DNA of 33,559 bases from an uncultured Bacteroidales bacterium (GCA_947305045.1 CAMZCW010000007.1:1-33559), one strand, 5' to 3'. Counted from the stretch's first letter, positions 1 through 7,332 are shown. The notes: generated from the sequence alone by a model not told the origin. Numbers and translations: made by a program.

Positions 1-2
1 AG

Positions 3-3000
3 CGGGATGCCTTGAACAAGGCTCTGGAGGAGGAGATAGCCGCCTTTGACGAGCCCATCGTCACGTTCCAGTGGATGAGCCGATGGCAATATGCCTCTAC
101 GGAGGCGTTGTGGGCGTACGTGCAGGCCCACCCGGATGGGTTCAAGGGCCATACGAGCGGCTTTTATGCCGATGCCGGCGGGTATCTGGGCGGCGCACTG
201 CCGCGTTTTATCGCTGGCGACCGCGAGTATGTCCTTTGGCGCCTGCTTTCCAGCCGCTCGGTCTCGGAAAAAGACGCGATTTACCAGGCCCTGTCGCAGG
301 AAGTGGAGGGCCGATACCCCTCGGAGGCCGCCCTGGCATATTATGCCGTGCGGTCGCGTTATTACCCGCAGGAGCAGCGGGAGGAGCAGCGGCAGGCTTT
401 GGGCCTTCTTGCCAAAAAATATGAAGGGAAAGCCGTTTCCCTGTTCCCCAAGGCCGATTTACTCCAAATGCGGATGGAGGACCTGGATGCGCAGAAAGGC
501 GCCGGCAGTGCTTATGCTTCGCTGTGCAACTCGGCCCGCGTATTGGAGAAGGAACGGCTGGCCTATACAGGGGCGGAGGCCGTTATTGCCGATGCCTGCA
601 GGGGAGCGGAGAGCCTCATTAACACGCTTACAGCCAGCGATGTAAGGCTGAGCATTCAGGATCAGACCATTCAGGTGCTGCTGCGCAATCTCCCGGGGGT
701 GAGCGTGACGCTCCGGGAGGGTAAAAAGTCCCTGAAAACCTGGAAGTTAAAGAATTCCAAAGAGAGCTTCTACGTATGGGATACCCTCTCTGTGGCCCTG
801 CCCAAACTCCCGGACGGAGACTATACCGTGGAGGCGGCGAACGGGAAATTGAGCGCCCAGGCCAACTACGCGCAGTACACGCTGTCCATCGCATCGCGCA
901 CGGACAGCCGTGGGCAGGCCGTTTTTGTGGCCGATTACCAGAGCGGAGAGCCCCTGTCCAAGGCTACGCTGCTGCTGATGCGAGGAGACCGCCAGGTGGC
1001 GAAAACTTCCTTGAAACTCAATGGCTTCATCGTGTTGCCATCGGCCTTTGTCAAGGACATGGACAAGGAGAGCTACTATGAAGTGGTGGCGGTGAGCGGG
1101 GACCGGAAATCGCGGCCGGTGAGCCTGCGGGAACGCCGCGTGGAACGCTCGAATAACAGTTCTACGCTTTGCTATCTCTATAAGGATCAGGGCGCGTATC
1201 ATCCCGGCGACACGGTCCGGTTCAAGGTGGTGGTGTTCCAGGGGGACCCGGCGCAGCGCCTCTCCGTTTGCAAGGGCCGTTCCGTGGAAGTGCGGCTGCT
1301 GGATTCGGAGGACAATCGGCTTAACAGTCAAAAACTTACCACCAATGCGTTTGGTGCAGCATCGGGCCGCTTTGTGCTGCCCAAGGGCCTTCGCAACGGT
1401 CACTTTGCCCTGGAAGTGGATGAACTGGCGTATGAAGCGTTCCGGGTGGATGAATTTGTCTTGCCCACGTATGAGCTGGTATTCAATCCCTTGGAGGAAT
1501 TCTATATGGCCGGCGACAGCATTCCGGTGAGCGGTCGCTTGCAGAGCTATTCCGGCCACAGCCTCGCCGGCGCGCGCGTGGCCGTAAAGGTGGAGCGCTA
1601 TGGTGATAAGGTCTTTGAGGCCGAGCAGGAGGTCGATGCAAACAGTGGCTTCTGTTTCAGCTTCCCTACGCAGAAAACAGGCTTCTACCATGCGACAGTT
1701 ACGGTGACAGACTTCACTGGTGAAACCCGTAGCTTTGGCAAGGGCTTTTATATCGGCGAGGAGGTAGCAATTGAGGCTTCCGTGGACCATGCCGCAGAGG
1801 TGGAACTGGAGGCCGTGCGTGAGGACAAGCAGGGGTATATTCCCACCTATACGGTTTTACAGCGTACCCTGCAAATGACGCTGGAAGCACGGGACAGCGG
1901 CGGCAATCTGGTGCCGCTACCGGTTGGTTTCCAGGTGGTTACGGCGGATGGTGCGGTGCTGGCCTCCGGGCAGGTACAGTCCGGGAGCAGCTTCTCCGTG
2001 GAACTGCCCGGAAGCGGATATTATAAGGTATGCGCGCAGGTGGAGGGAGAGAGCAAGGGCGGCCGGAAAGCCTGCAGGGAATGTACTTTTGCCGTGTTCT
2101 GCCTCCTCCCGGAGTCCCAGACGCTTGTTCCGCAGGCCCGCCGGGTGTTTGTTCCGGGCGTTGCAACGGTGGCAGATGGCGGGGCGGTGAGCGCCCGTAT
2201 CGGCACCAATGAGGGGGCTGCTTTTGCCCAGGTCCTCCTGTATGGGCCGGGCGAAGAACTTATTGAGAGTAAGGAGGTTGTCGTTGCCGATGGCCGCCTG
2301 GAGGAGGTTTCGTTTGCCTACGGGAAGGCCTGGCCGGATGTCGTACGCCTGCAGGTTTTTTATTTCCTCGGCGGGGCGTCCGTGAGTTATGACCGGGAAT
2401 ATCGGCGGGAAAAGAGCCGTTATACCTTGCCGCTGCAGTTTACGCGTTTCCAGGATAAGGCCTATCCGGGCACGCAATATACCTTTGCTCTCAAGACGGC
2501 GCCCGATGCAGAGGTGCTGGTGGCGGCCTGGGACAAGAGCCTGGATGCCGTTGCAGAGAATGACTGGCCGCAGGTGAGCGCCTTTGATTATAGCGTGCCG
2601 GAAATCTGGATTACGCCGGTTTGCGGGGTGGTAGGGGAGGAACATCGCTTCCGGCCCATCCGGATGCGCGGCGTCGGAAAGATGATGATGAACGCTACGC
2701 CCATGGCCTCCGACGTGGAGTACGAATATGCTTCCATGGATGGGGCAGAAGAGTCTGTGATGGCTTATGGCGTGGCCACCAAGGCCAATGCCAAGGACGC
2801 TGCCTACGCTAATACCGCTGCCGACGCCGATGGGCCCGTGCGCAGCGACTTTGCCAGCGCACTTACCTTCCAGCCGCACCTGCGTCCAGGGGCCGATGGA
2901 ACGGTGAACTTTAGCTTTAAGACGTCCGACAAGCTCTCTACCTTCTATGTACGGGCGTACGCGCATGACGCTGCCATGCACAATGCGTTGGTGGAGGAGG

Positions 3001-5183
3001 AGATGGTGGTGTCTGTTCCGGTGAAGGTGAGTCTGGTGGAACCGCGCTTCCTGTACGAGGGCGATGTGTACGATGCCGCCGTCACCGTGTCCAGCATTTC
3101 AGACCGCCCGGTTTCCGGCACGCTTGTTCTGGTAATGTCCGAGCCCCTCCAGCCCGTGAACTCGCAAATGGTGCCTGCTACCGGTCGGCCCGTGAGCTCG
3201 CAAATGGTGCCCGTTACCGTCCAGCCCGGCGCCAGCGTAAGCCATCGCTTTCGCATCACCGCCCCGTCCGTCATTCCCGGCCCCGACGGTGTCATTCCCG
3301 GCCCCGACCGGGAATCTCTTACCCTCAAGGCCATTTTCAAGGCCACCGAATTCTCCGACGCCGTGCAGGTGACCGTGCCCGTGTACCCTTCGACCCAAAC
3401 CCTTACGGAGGCCCATTCGGCCGTACTGCTGGACGGCATGGACCGCGACGCCCTCCTGCAGCACCTGCGTTCCCAGTTCGTGAACCTGCCGGCCGCTGCC
3501 GCCTCCCAGCGCGAAATCACCGTGCTGGACATGGTGCGTGACGCCATCCCCTCCCACGTGGAACCCAAGGGGAAGGACGTCCTCTCCCTTTCCGAGGCCT
3601 GGTACATCTCCCTCCTCGCCTCCCGGCTGGGGCTGGGGATGCCCGATCAGGTCTCCCTTCCGGCCTCCCGGCTGGGGCTGGGGATGCCCGATCAGGCCTC
3701 CCTTCCGGCCTCTCGGCTGGGGATGGGGATGCCCGATCAGGTCGGGCATGACGCCGCGGCCGTCATTCCCGGCTCCGACTCTGTCATTCCCGACCCCGAC
3801 TCTGTCATTCCCGGCCCAGACCGGGAATCTCTCCTGGCGAAGATCCTTTCCTGCCGTAATGCCGACGGTGGCTTCGGCTGGTTCGAAGGCATGCATTCCT
3901 CGCCGGTCATCACCGCCGTGCTGCTGGAGCGCATGGCTAAACTCCGCGACCGGGGATTTGCCGTGCCGGAGGTGATATCGGCCGTGAACTACCTTGATTC
4001 GGTGCATTTTGGCGCCGGGCGTCCGTCCTGGTGCGGCGGCCTTTCCGATGCCCAGTACCTGCATGTCCGTGCCCTTTATGCCGGCGTGCCCTTCCGCGTG
4101 CAACCCGTGTCGGAAACGGATAAGAAACGTTTTAAAACGTTTACCAAATGGGCCAGGGACTACCTGACACCGGGTAAGAAAGACGGCCGGGGCTTGCAGG
4201 GACGCATGTTGGAGAAGAGTCGTCGGCTGCTTACACTGCGGAATCTGCTGCAGCGGGAAGGCGGGATTGCCCTGGCTCAAGCCTGGGGCGTGTCGCTGGG
4301 GACCAAGGCTAAATTGGAGAAATCCATGCAGGCAGACCTGCTGTCGCTGATGGAATATGCCGTGGCGCACCCTTCCGGCGGCTACTACTATCCCAATGCA
4401 GTCATGCCCTGGCGTGGCCTCCTGGAGAGCGAAGCCTACGCCCATGCCCTCCTCTGCGACCTGCTCTCCAACCGGCCAAAGATGCCCGATCAGGTCGGGC
4501 ATGACGCCGCTGTCATTCCCGGCACCGACCGGGAATCTCCTGCTGCCGTTGCCGACGGCATCCGCCTCTGGCTCATGCTGCAGAAAGAAACCCAGCACTG
4601 GGACAGCGAGCCGGCGTACATCGACGCCATTACCTCCATCCTGGATGGATCTCCGGCGGTTTTGAACACCCGCGTGCTGGCCCTGTCCGGAACGTATCGG
4701 GCCCCGTTCAAGGACATCAAGGCAGCCGGTAACGGCTTCAAGTTGGAGCGGCAGTTTTTCAAAGAGGGGAGTGACGTGGAACTGAAGCCCGGGGACCCGC
4801 TGGCCGTAGGGGATAAGATTGTGGTAAAGTACAAGATTTGGAACGGCGAGAACCGCAGCTTTGTGAAACTGACTGCCGGTCGCGAGGCTGCCCTGCAACC
4901 CGTGCAGCAACTGTCCGGCCACGTGGGCTATGGCTTTATCCGGCCGCTCCGCTCCGGTTTCGTATGGGGCTTTATCCCGCAGGGCTACAGGAATGTAAAG
5001 GCTTCTGCTACAGAGTATTACTTTGACTCTTATCCGGAAGAGAACACGGAAATCACCGAGACCTTCTATGTGCAGCAGGCCGGCCGCTTCCACGCCCCCG
5101 TGGTGGAGATTGAATCCCTCTACGCCCCCCACTACCGCGCCAACTCCGCCTCCCTCCCTCTCCTCCCGGTCTCTGCTCGCTAG
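3..5183 (+). CDS. Alpha-2-macroglobulin family protein, thioester-less (5' end outside window)
   Basis: Large envelope protein of the bacterial alpha-2-macroglobulin family. The frame is open to the window edge, so the signal sequence and true start lie upstream; the TTG at 12 is only the first possible start inside the window and is used here as residue 1. A helical N-terminal part (about 1-200) is followed by macroglobulin beta domains; an MG2-type segment AYHPGDTVRFKVVVF lies near 395. The central A2M domain (FQPHLRPGADGTVNFSF) is near 955. A terpenoid-cyclase-like helical domain is marked by NADGGFGWFEG near 1282, and a C-terminal MG domain ends the protein. No CxEQ thioester motif is visible, so covalent protease trapping is unlikely. 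A methionine/alanine-rich stretch near 890-940 could be a bait-like region. In-frame repeats interrupt the protein near residues 1048, 1087, 1203-1275 and 1491. The product is probably periplasmic or surface-attached. Family assignment is firm; the exact role is inferred. Confidence 0.9.
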   Translation, partial: RDALNKALEEEIAAFDEPIVTFQWMSRWQYASTEALWAYVQAHPDGFKGHTSGFYADAGGYLGGALPRFIAGDREYVLWRLLSSRSVSEKDAIYQALSQEVEGRYPSEAALAYYAVRSRYYPQEQREEQRQALGLLAKKYEGKAVSLFPKADLLQMRMEDLDAQKGAGSAYASLCNSARVLEKERLAYTGAEAVIADACRGAESLINTLTASDVRLSIQDQTIQVLLRNLPGVSVTLREGKKSLKTWKLKNSKESFYVWDTLSVALPKLPDGDYTVEAANGKLSAQANYAQYTLSIASRTDSRGQAVFVADYQSGEPLSKATLLLMRGDRQVAKTSLKLNGFIVLPSAFVKDMDKESYYEVVAVSGDRKSRPVSLRERRVERSNNSSTLCYLYKDQGAYHPGDTVRFKVVVFQGDPAQRLSVCKGRSVEVRLLDSEDNRLNSQKLTTNAFGAASGRFVLPKGLRNGHFALEVDELAYEAFRVDEFVLPTYELVFNPLEEFYMAGDSIPVSGRLQSYSGHSLAGARVAVKVERYGDKVFEAEQEVDANSGFCFSFPTQKTGFYHATVTVTDFTGETRSFGKGFYIGEEVAIEASVDHAAEVELEAVREDKQGYIPTYTVLQRTLQMTLEARDSGGNLVPLPVGFQVVTADGAVLASGQVQSGSSFSVELPGSGYYKVCAQVEGESKGGRKACRECTFAVFCLLPESQTLVPQARRVFVPGVATVADGGAVSARIGTNEGAAFAQVLLYGPGEELIESKEVVVADGRLEEVSFAYGKAWPDVVRLQVFYFLGGASVSYDREYRREKSRYTLPLQFTRFQDKAYPGTQYTFALKTAPDAEVLVAAWDKSLDAVAENDWPQVSAFDYSVPEIWITPVCGVVGEEHRFRPIRMRGVGKMMMNATPMASDVEYEYASMDGAEESVMAYGVATKANAKDAAYANTAADADGPVRSDFASALTFQPHLRPGADGTVNFSFKTSDKLSTFYVRAYAHDAAMHNALVEEEMVVSVPVKVSLVEPRFLYEGDVYDAAVTVSSISDRPVSGTLVLVMSEPLQPVNSQMVPATGRPVSSQMVPVTVQPGASVSHRFRITAPSVIPGPDGVIPGPDRESLTLKAIFKATEFSDAVQVTVPVYPSTQTLTEAHSAVLLDGMDRDALLQHLRSQFVNLPAAAASQREITVLDMVRDAIPSHVEPKGKDVLSLSEAWYISLLASRLGLGMPDQVSLPASRLGLGMPDQASLPASRLGMGMPDQVGHDAAAVIPGSDSVIPDPDSVIPGPDRESLLAKILSCRNADGGFGWFEGMHSSPVITAVLLERMAKLRDRGFAVPEVISAVNYLDSVHFGAGRPSWCGGLSDAQYLHVRALYAGVPFRVQPVSETDKKRFKTFTKWARDYLTPGKKDGRGLQGRMLEKSRRLLTLRNLLQREGGIALAQAWGVSLGTKAKLEKSMQADLLSLMEYAVAHPSGGYYYPNAVMPWRGLLESEAYAHALLCDLLSNRPKMPDQVGHDAAVIPGTDRESPAAVADGIRLWLMLQKETQHWDSEPAYIDAITSILDGSPAVLNTRVLALSGTYRAPFKDIKAAGNGFKLERQFFKEGSDVELKPGDPLAVGDKIVVKYKIWNGENRSFVKLTAGREAALQPVQQLSGHVGYGFIRPLRSGFVWGFIPQGYRNVKASATEYYFDSYPEENTEITETFYVQQAGRFHAPVVEIESLYAPHYRANSASLPLLPVSAR
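3153..3224 (+). repeat. In-frame 36-bp tandem duplication in the A2M gene
   Basis: Two adjacent 36-bp units (3153-3188 and 3189-3224) share the core CTCGCAAATGGTGCC. They encode PVNSQMVPATGR and PVSSQMVPVTVQ, exactly 12 codons each, so the frame is kept. The copies have diverged at several bases, which indicates the duplication is not brand new. Confidence 0.85.
3270..3318 (+). repeat. Partial palindromic module, VIPGPD type, in frame
   Basis: A 21-bp unit beginning GTCATTCCCGGCCCCGACGG is followed by a second copy that ends in a perfect palindrome: ATTCCCGG (3294-3301), a six-base loop, CCGGGAAT (3308-3315). It encodes VIPGPDGVIPGPDRES between beta strands of a macroglobulin domain. It matches the second half of the composite module seen at 3729-3835, 4482-4541 and 26104-26157. 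Confidence 0.8.
3618..3750 (+). repeat. 45-bp in-frame tandem repeat, about 2.7 copies
   Basis: The core GATGCCCGATCAG recurs at 3638, 3683 and 3728, giving an exact 45-bp (15-codon) period. The encoded unit is SRLGLGMPDQVSLPA. The last copy runs directly into the complete palindromic module, so the first half of that module appears to have been amplified locally together with flanking host sequence. Confidence 0.9.
3729..3835 (+). repeat. Composite palindromic module, expanded copy
   Basis: First palindrome: ATGCCCGA (3729-3736), loop TCAGG, TCGGGCAT (3742-3749). It is followed by three 21-bp units starting GTCATTCCCG at 3762, 3783 and 3804. The last unit ends in CCGGGAATCTC and closes the second palindrome. 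The encoded peptide runs MPDQVGHDAA, then VIPGSDS, VIPDPDS and VIPGPDRES. All repeat units are multiples of three bases, so the A2M frame is preserved. Confidence 0.85.
4482..4541 (+). repeat. Composite palindromic module, compact copy in A2M
   Basis: This is the cleanest copy in the window. Palindrome one is ATGCCCGA (4482-4489) with TCGGGCAT (4495-4502). Palindrome two is ATTCCCGG (4515-4522), loop CACCGA, CCGGGAAT (4529-4536). It encodes MPDQVGHDAAVIPGTDRES between helical segments of the terpenoid-cyclase-like domain and keeps the reading frame. Confidence 0.88.
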
Positions 5184-5201
5184 TCCACCACCCATCCTCT
5201 C

Positions 5202-5305
5202 CTCTCGTATCACCCTCTCAAATCACCCTCTCGTATCACCCTCTCGTATCACCCTCTCAAATCACCCTCTCGTATCACCCTCTCGTATCACCCCCTCAAA
5301 TCCCA
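5202..5305 (+). repeat. 13-bp tandem repeat, eight units, after the A2M stop
   Basis: Two variants, CTCTCGTATCACC (A) and CTCTCAAATCACC (B), alternate in the order A B A A B A A B-like with a strict 13-bp period. The array starts 19 bp after the A2M stop codon and runs into CTCAAATCCCACCTT, which recurs at 7641. Confidence 0.9.
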
Positions 5306-5545
5306 CCTTACCCACCTAGGGCGCAAAACCTTGGAAATCGTTGCTCTGGCGGTCCTTTCGCTCCGCCAGTGTGGCAAAAAACCGTTAAATCGTAGCGCTG
5401 GCGGTCCTTTCGGTCCGCCAGTGGCACGTTTTGGCCCCTAAACGTGCCCATAGCGGTCCCTGATGCGTTCAGCGGGCAAGGTCGAAAACCATGCCCACCG
5501 CCTTTCCTACATTATCCGCCCCTAGCCCCTCTGCCGTGGGCAAGG
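5295..5545. repeat. Dispersed intergenic repeat, left copy (partner at 7550-7667)
   Basis: Two blocks recur, in swapped order, downstream of the Rpn gene. The first is CTCAAATCCCACCTTACCCA (5295-5314; partner 7641-7660). The second starts GGGCAAGGTCGA at 5474 and continues through CATGCCCACC and ATTATCCG (partner from 7550). In the second block GGGCA and TGCCC form a hairpin in both copies. No protein-coding potential is evident. Confidence 0.65.
5346..5421. repeat. Twin hairpins, CTGGCGG/CCGCCAG
   Basis: Two tandem copies of a hairpin with stem CTGGCGG/CCGCCAG: 5346-5352 with 5363-5369, and 5398-5404 with 5415-5421. Loop and flanks are similar (GGTCCTTTCG inside; an AAATCGT stretch before each), so the pair arose by duplication. 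No long T-run follows either hairpin, so these are not convincing terminators. Confidence 0.8.
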
Positions 5546-5625
5546 ATGCAGGTTGCTAGCTCCACCTTCCATCCTTTCCTCGAGGATACTGGTTTTCAAT
5601 TATCTGATAATCAGTTTGTTAATGA

Positions 5626-5658
5626 AAATCCTCGGCGCTTTTGGATCCGAGGTTTTTT
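5626..5658 (+). terminator. Rho-independent terminator
   Basis: Stem CCTCGG (5630-5635) pairs with CCGAGG (5647-5652) and is followed at once by six T residues (5653-5658); an A-run before the stem extends the pairing. It lies about 450 bp after the A2M stop with no gene between, so it most likely ends the A2M transcript. Confidence 0.7.
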
Positions 5659-5754
5659 AGCAAGTGGTTGATAATCATTGTGTTGTCAACCATTCCTATG
5701 ATTGTTGTTGATATCGGCAAACTTATATCAGAAGACTCATATGGACTGAGGTGC

Positions 5755-5857
5755 AAGTTCTTGAATACCAGTATATTACGTTAACGAGCGGTGGGGCCTG
5801 TTTTCGGTTCCGTCCATTATAGAGAATCAATTACTTGTATAATAGGAAGACTTGCGG
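5755..5857. repeat. Direct repeat flanking the Rpn locus, left copy
   Basis: This matches 7104-7214 in the same orientation. Shared blocks in order are CAAG..TGAATACCA, GGGCCTGTTTTCGG, CCG.CC.TTAT, then AGAGAATCAATTACTTGT and AGGAA.GACTTGC. The copies differ by small indels. Similarity resumes beyond this block around TGATT..TGTCCTGA (left about 5944-5959, right about 7235-7253). The left copy lies upstream of the gene promoter and the right copy starts about 15 bp after the stop codon. Confidence 0.8.
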
Positions 5858-5957
5858 AAGGGAAGCGGGAAAATTTTCTGGGCCCTTTAATGGAGCCCGG
5901 AAAACTTTACCCGCTAGCCGCCGAGCCGCGTAATGCGAGGCGGTGATTCCGTGTCCT

Positions 5958-5993
5958 GATAGCCGCCGCACACTACCAAGTGCGGCGGCTATC
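5958..5993. other. Perfect 14-bp hairpin upstream of the Rpn gene
   Basis: GATAGCCGCCGCAC (5958-5971), an eight-base loop, and its exact complement GTGCGGCGGCTATC (5980-5993). No T-run follows, so it is more likely a structural or recombination-associated palindrome than a terminator. The equivalent place in the downstream direct repeat holds a different tandem repeat (7251-7328). Confidence 0.75.
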
Positions 5994-6137
5994 TGAAACC
6001 CTCTCTGGCACCGTTAAAGGGCCCAAGAGGTACCGCTTTCCTTGCGAAAAATCACACTAATCGGTAGAAACATGAGAAAAATCATGTGAAACAGCAGAAC
6101 TTTTCAACCGATTGTAGTTTTTGTGGAAAGCATGTTC

Positions 6138-6145
6138 TATGTTTG
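6138..6145 (+). promoter_or_regulatory. Bacteroidota -7 box (TATGTTTG) for the Rpn gene
   Basis: TATGTTTG fits the TAnnTTTG consensus exactly. A -33 element is poor (TTG at 6112-6114, or TTTTTG ending at 6123, neither with ideal spacing). Transcription starting near 6152 would exclude upstream in-frame starts and supports ATG 6189. Confidence 0.4.
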
Positions 6146-6188
6146 CAGAAACCGACATCCGGGCCCGGCTGTCATAAAACTTGATGAC

Positions 6189-7088
6189 ATGGAACAAAAT
6201 GAATTGAAAATCGGCAGGTATGCCAATGTGTTGATGGATCGATGGTTCAAGCGGACGTTTGGCTGGGCTCCGGCGCGTCGGCTCATGCAGTTATTTCTGC
6301 AGGAAATGATTCCGGAACGAACCATCACCAAACTGAGTTTTGGCCCGCAGGAGTATGTGAACCCTATTGAGGAAGGAAAGGACATCCGGCTGGATGTGCA
6401 CTGCACGGATGCGTCCGGATCGCACTTTATTGTAGAGATGCAGTTTGCGGAGCAGAAGACTTTTTATGAACGGGCACTGTTCAATTCCACTTTTGTGATA
6501 CAGGAACAGGTGCAGGTTGGCAGCACGGACTGGGCATTGCCGCAGATCTATTTTATCGGCGTGGTCAACTTTGCCTTGCACGAAGGGTCCGACAGAGTAT
6601 TATATCGGTATCGGCTTAAAGAGATTACCACGGGTGAGGACATGCCCATCCCGGTGGAGTACCTGTTTCTGGAAATCCCCAATTGCCGCAAGGCGATGAC
6701 CAGTGAGGCGTCGCTGCTGGATAATTTTTGCTATGCCTTGAAGAACATGCCGGAGATGGAGGAACGGCCCCAGGAGTTGAAGGGTGAAATCTTTGACCTG
6801 TTGTTTAATTCTGCGGAAATTACTAAATTCGCCCCGAACGAACGCTCCGAATACATTAAGCAAATGATTACCATCAGGGACATAGTTAATCAAATGGCCA
6901 CGGCCGAGGAAAAAGGTCTGGCCAAAGGGCGTGCTGAGGGACGCACAGAAGGTCTCGCTGAGGGTGAAGCCAATGCACGGCTGGAATTGGCGAAAAGTAT
7001 GCTTGCAGATGGTTTGGATGCGGCTTTTGTAGCCAAGCACACTCGCTTGTCGCTGGAGGAGGTGACCGCACTTCAGCCGCAAGGCTGA
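6189..7088 (+). CDS. Rpn-family PD-(D/E)XK nuclease / putative transposase
   Basis: Member of the recombination-promoting nuclease (Rpn, PDDEXK_2) group, which in E. coli stimulates RecA-independent recombination and is usually multicopy. The protein is about 299 residues from ATG 6189. The nuclease core is visible as IRLDVHC (Asp69) and VEMQ (Glu83, Gln85), followed by the family-typical RALFNSTFVIQEQ helix. An Ala/Glu/Gly-rich linker with repeated KGRAEGR and EGLAEGEA segments joins a short C-terminal helical tail, the usual Rpn layout. An upstream in-frame ATG at 6132 exists, but the TATGTTTG box at 6138 and family alignment (MEQNELKIGRYANVLMD as N-terminus) favour 6189. The gene stands alone between two copies of a direct repeat, which suggests mobility or tandem duplication followed by loss. 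Function in this host is inferred. Confidence 0.88.
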   Translation: MEQNELKIGRYANVLMDRWFKRTFGWAPARRLMQLFLQEMIPERTITKLSFGPQEYVNPIEEGKDIRLDVHCTDASGSHFIVEMQFAEQKTFYERALFNSTFVIQEQVQVGSTDWALPQIYFIGVVNFALHEGSDRVLYRYRLKEITTGEDMPIPVEYLFLEIPNCRKAMTSEASLLDNFCYALKNMPEMEERPQELKGEIFDLLFNSAEITKFAPNERSEYIKQMITIRDIVNQMATAEEKGLAKGRAEGRTEGLAEGEANARLELAKSMLADGLDAAFVAKHTRLSLEEVTALQPQG

Positions 7089-7103
7089 TGGGGTCTGGCA
7101 TAC

Positions 7104-7214
7104 AAGATTCTGAATACCAACGCATTAAGTAAACGGACAGGGCCTGTTTTCGGCGCCGCCCGTTATCGTATAGTGCAGAGAATCAATTACTTGTGTAACA
7201 GGAAAGACTTGCCG
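7104..7214. repeat. Direct repeat flanking the Rpn locus, right copy
   Basis: Right-hand partner of 5755-5857, beginning about 15 bp after the Rpn stop codon. It contains CAAGATTCTGAATACCA, GGGCCTGTTTTCGG and AGAGAATCAATTACTTGTGT. An extra stretch of about 11 bp (CGTATAGTGC region) is absent from the left copy. Confidence 0.8.
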
Positions 7215-7250
7215 CTTCGCACAACGCGGCTCGTTGATTACCCTATGTCC

Positions 7251-7328
7251 TGACGACCGTCACGGGTGGTTGTGTACGGGGCGCATTTCTGACGACCGTC
7301 ACGGGTGGTTGTGTACGGGGCGCATTTC
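7251..7328. repeat. Perfect 39-bp tandem duplication
   Basis: Two identical 39-bp units (7251-7289 and 7290-7328), each starting TGACGACCGTCACGGG and ending GGGGCGCATTTC. Perfect identity indicates a recent slippage or recombination event. The segment is intergenic. Confidence 0.9.
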
Positions 7329-7332
7329 TATT

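Noticed and set aside
747..2981. Long minus-strand frames over the first A2M gene
   Set aside because: Low-complexity His/Arg/Pro-rich translations typical of antisense frames in GC-rich DNA; no start signals or family motifs.
3618..3835. CRISPR array
   Set aside because: Repeats are contiguous tandem units in a coding frame with no unique spacers, and no cas genes are present in the window.
3099..5213. 704-codon open frame antisense to the A2M gene
   Set aside because: It follows the codon structure of the GC-rich sense gene, has no domain signature, and its apparent repeats are the reverse of the palindromic modules.
5202..5305. CRISPR-like array in the 13-bp repeats
   Set aside because: Units directly abut each other without spacers and are far too short.
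6123..6188. N-terminal extension of the Rpn protein from an upstream TTG or from ATG 6132
   Set aside because: A TAnnTTTG box lies inside this stretch and family members start near MEQNELKIGRYANVLMD, so ATG 6189 is favoured.
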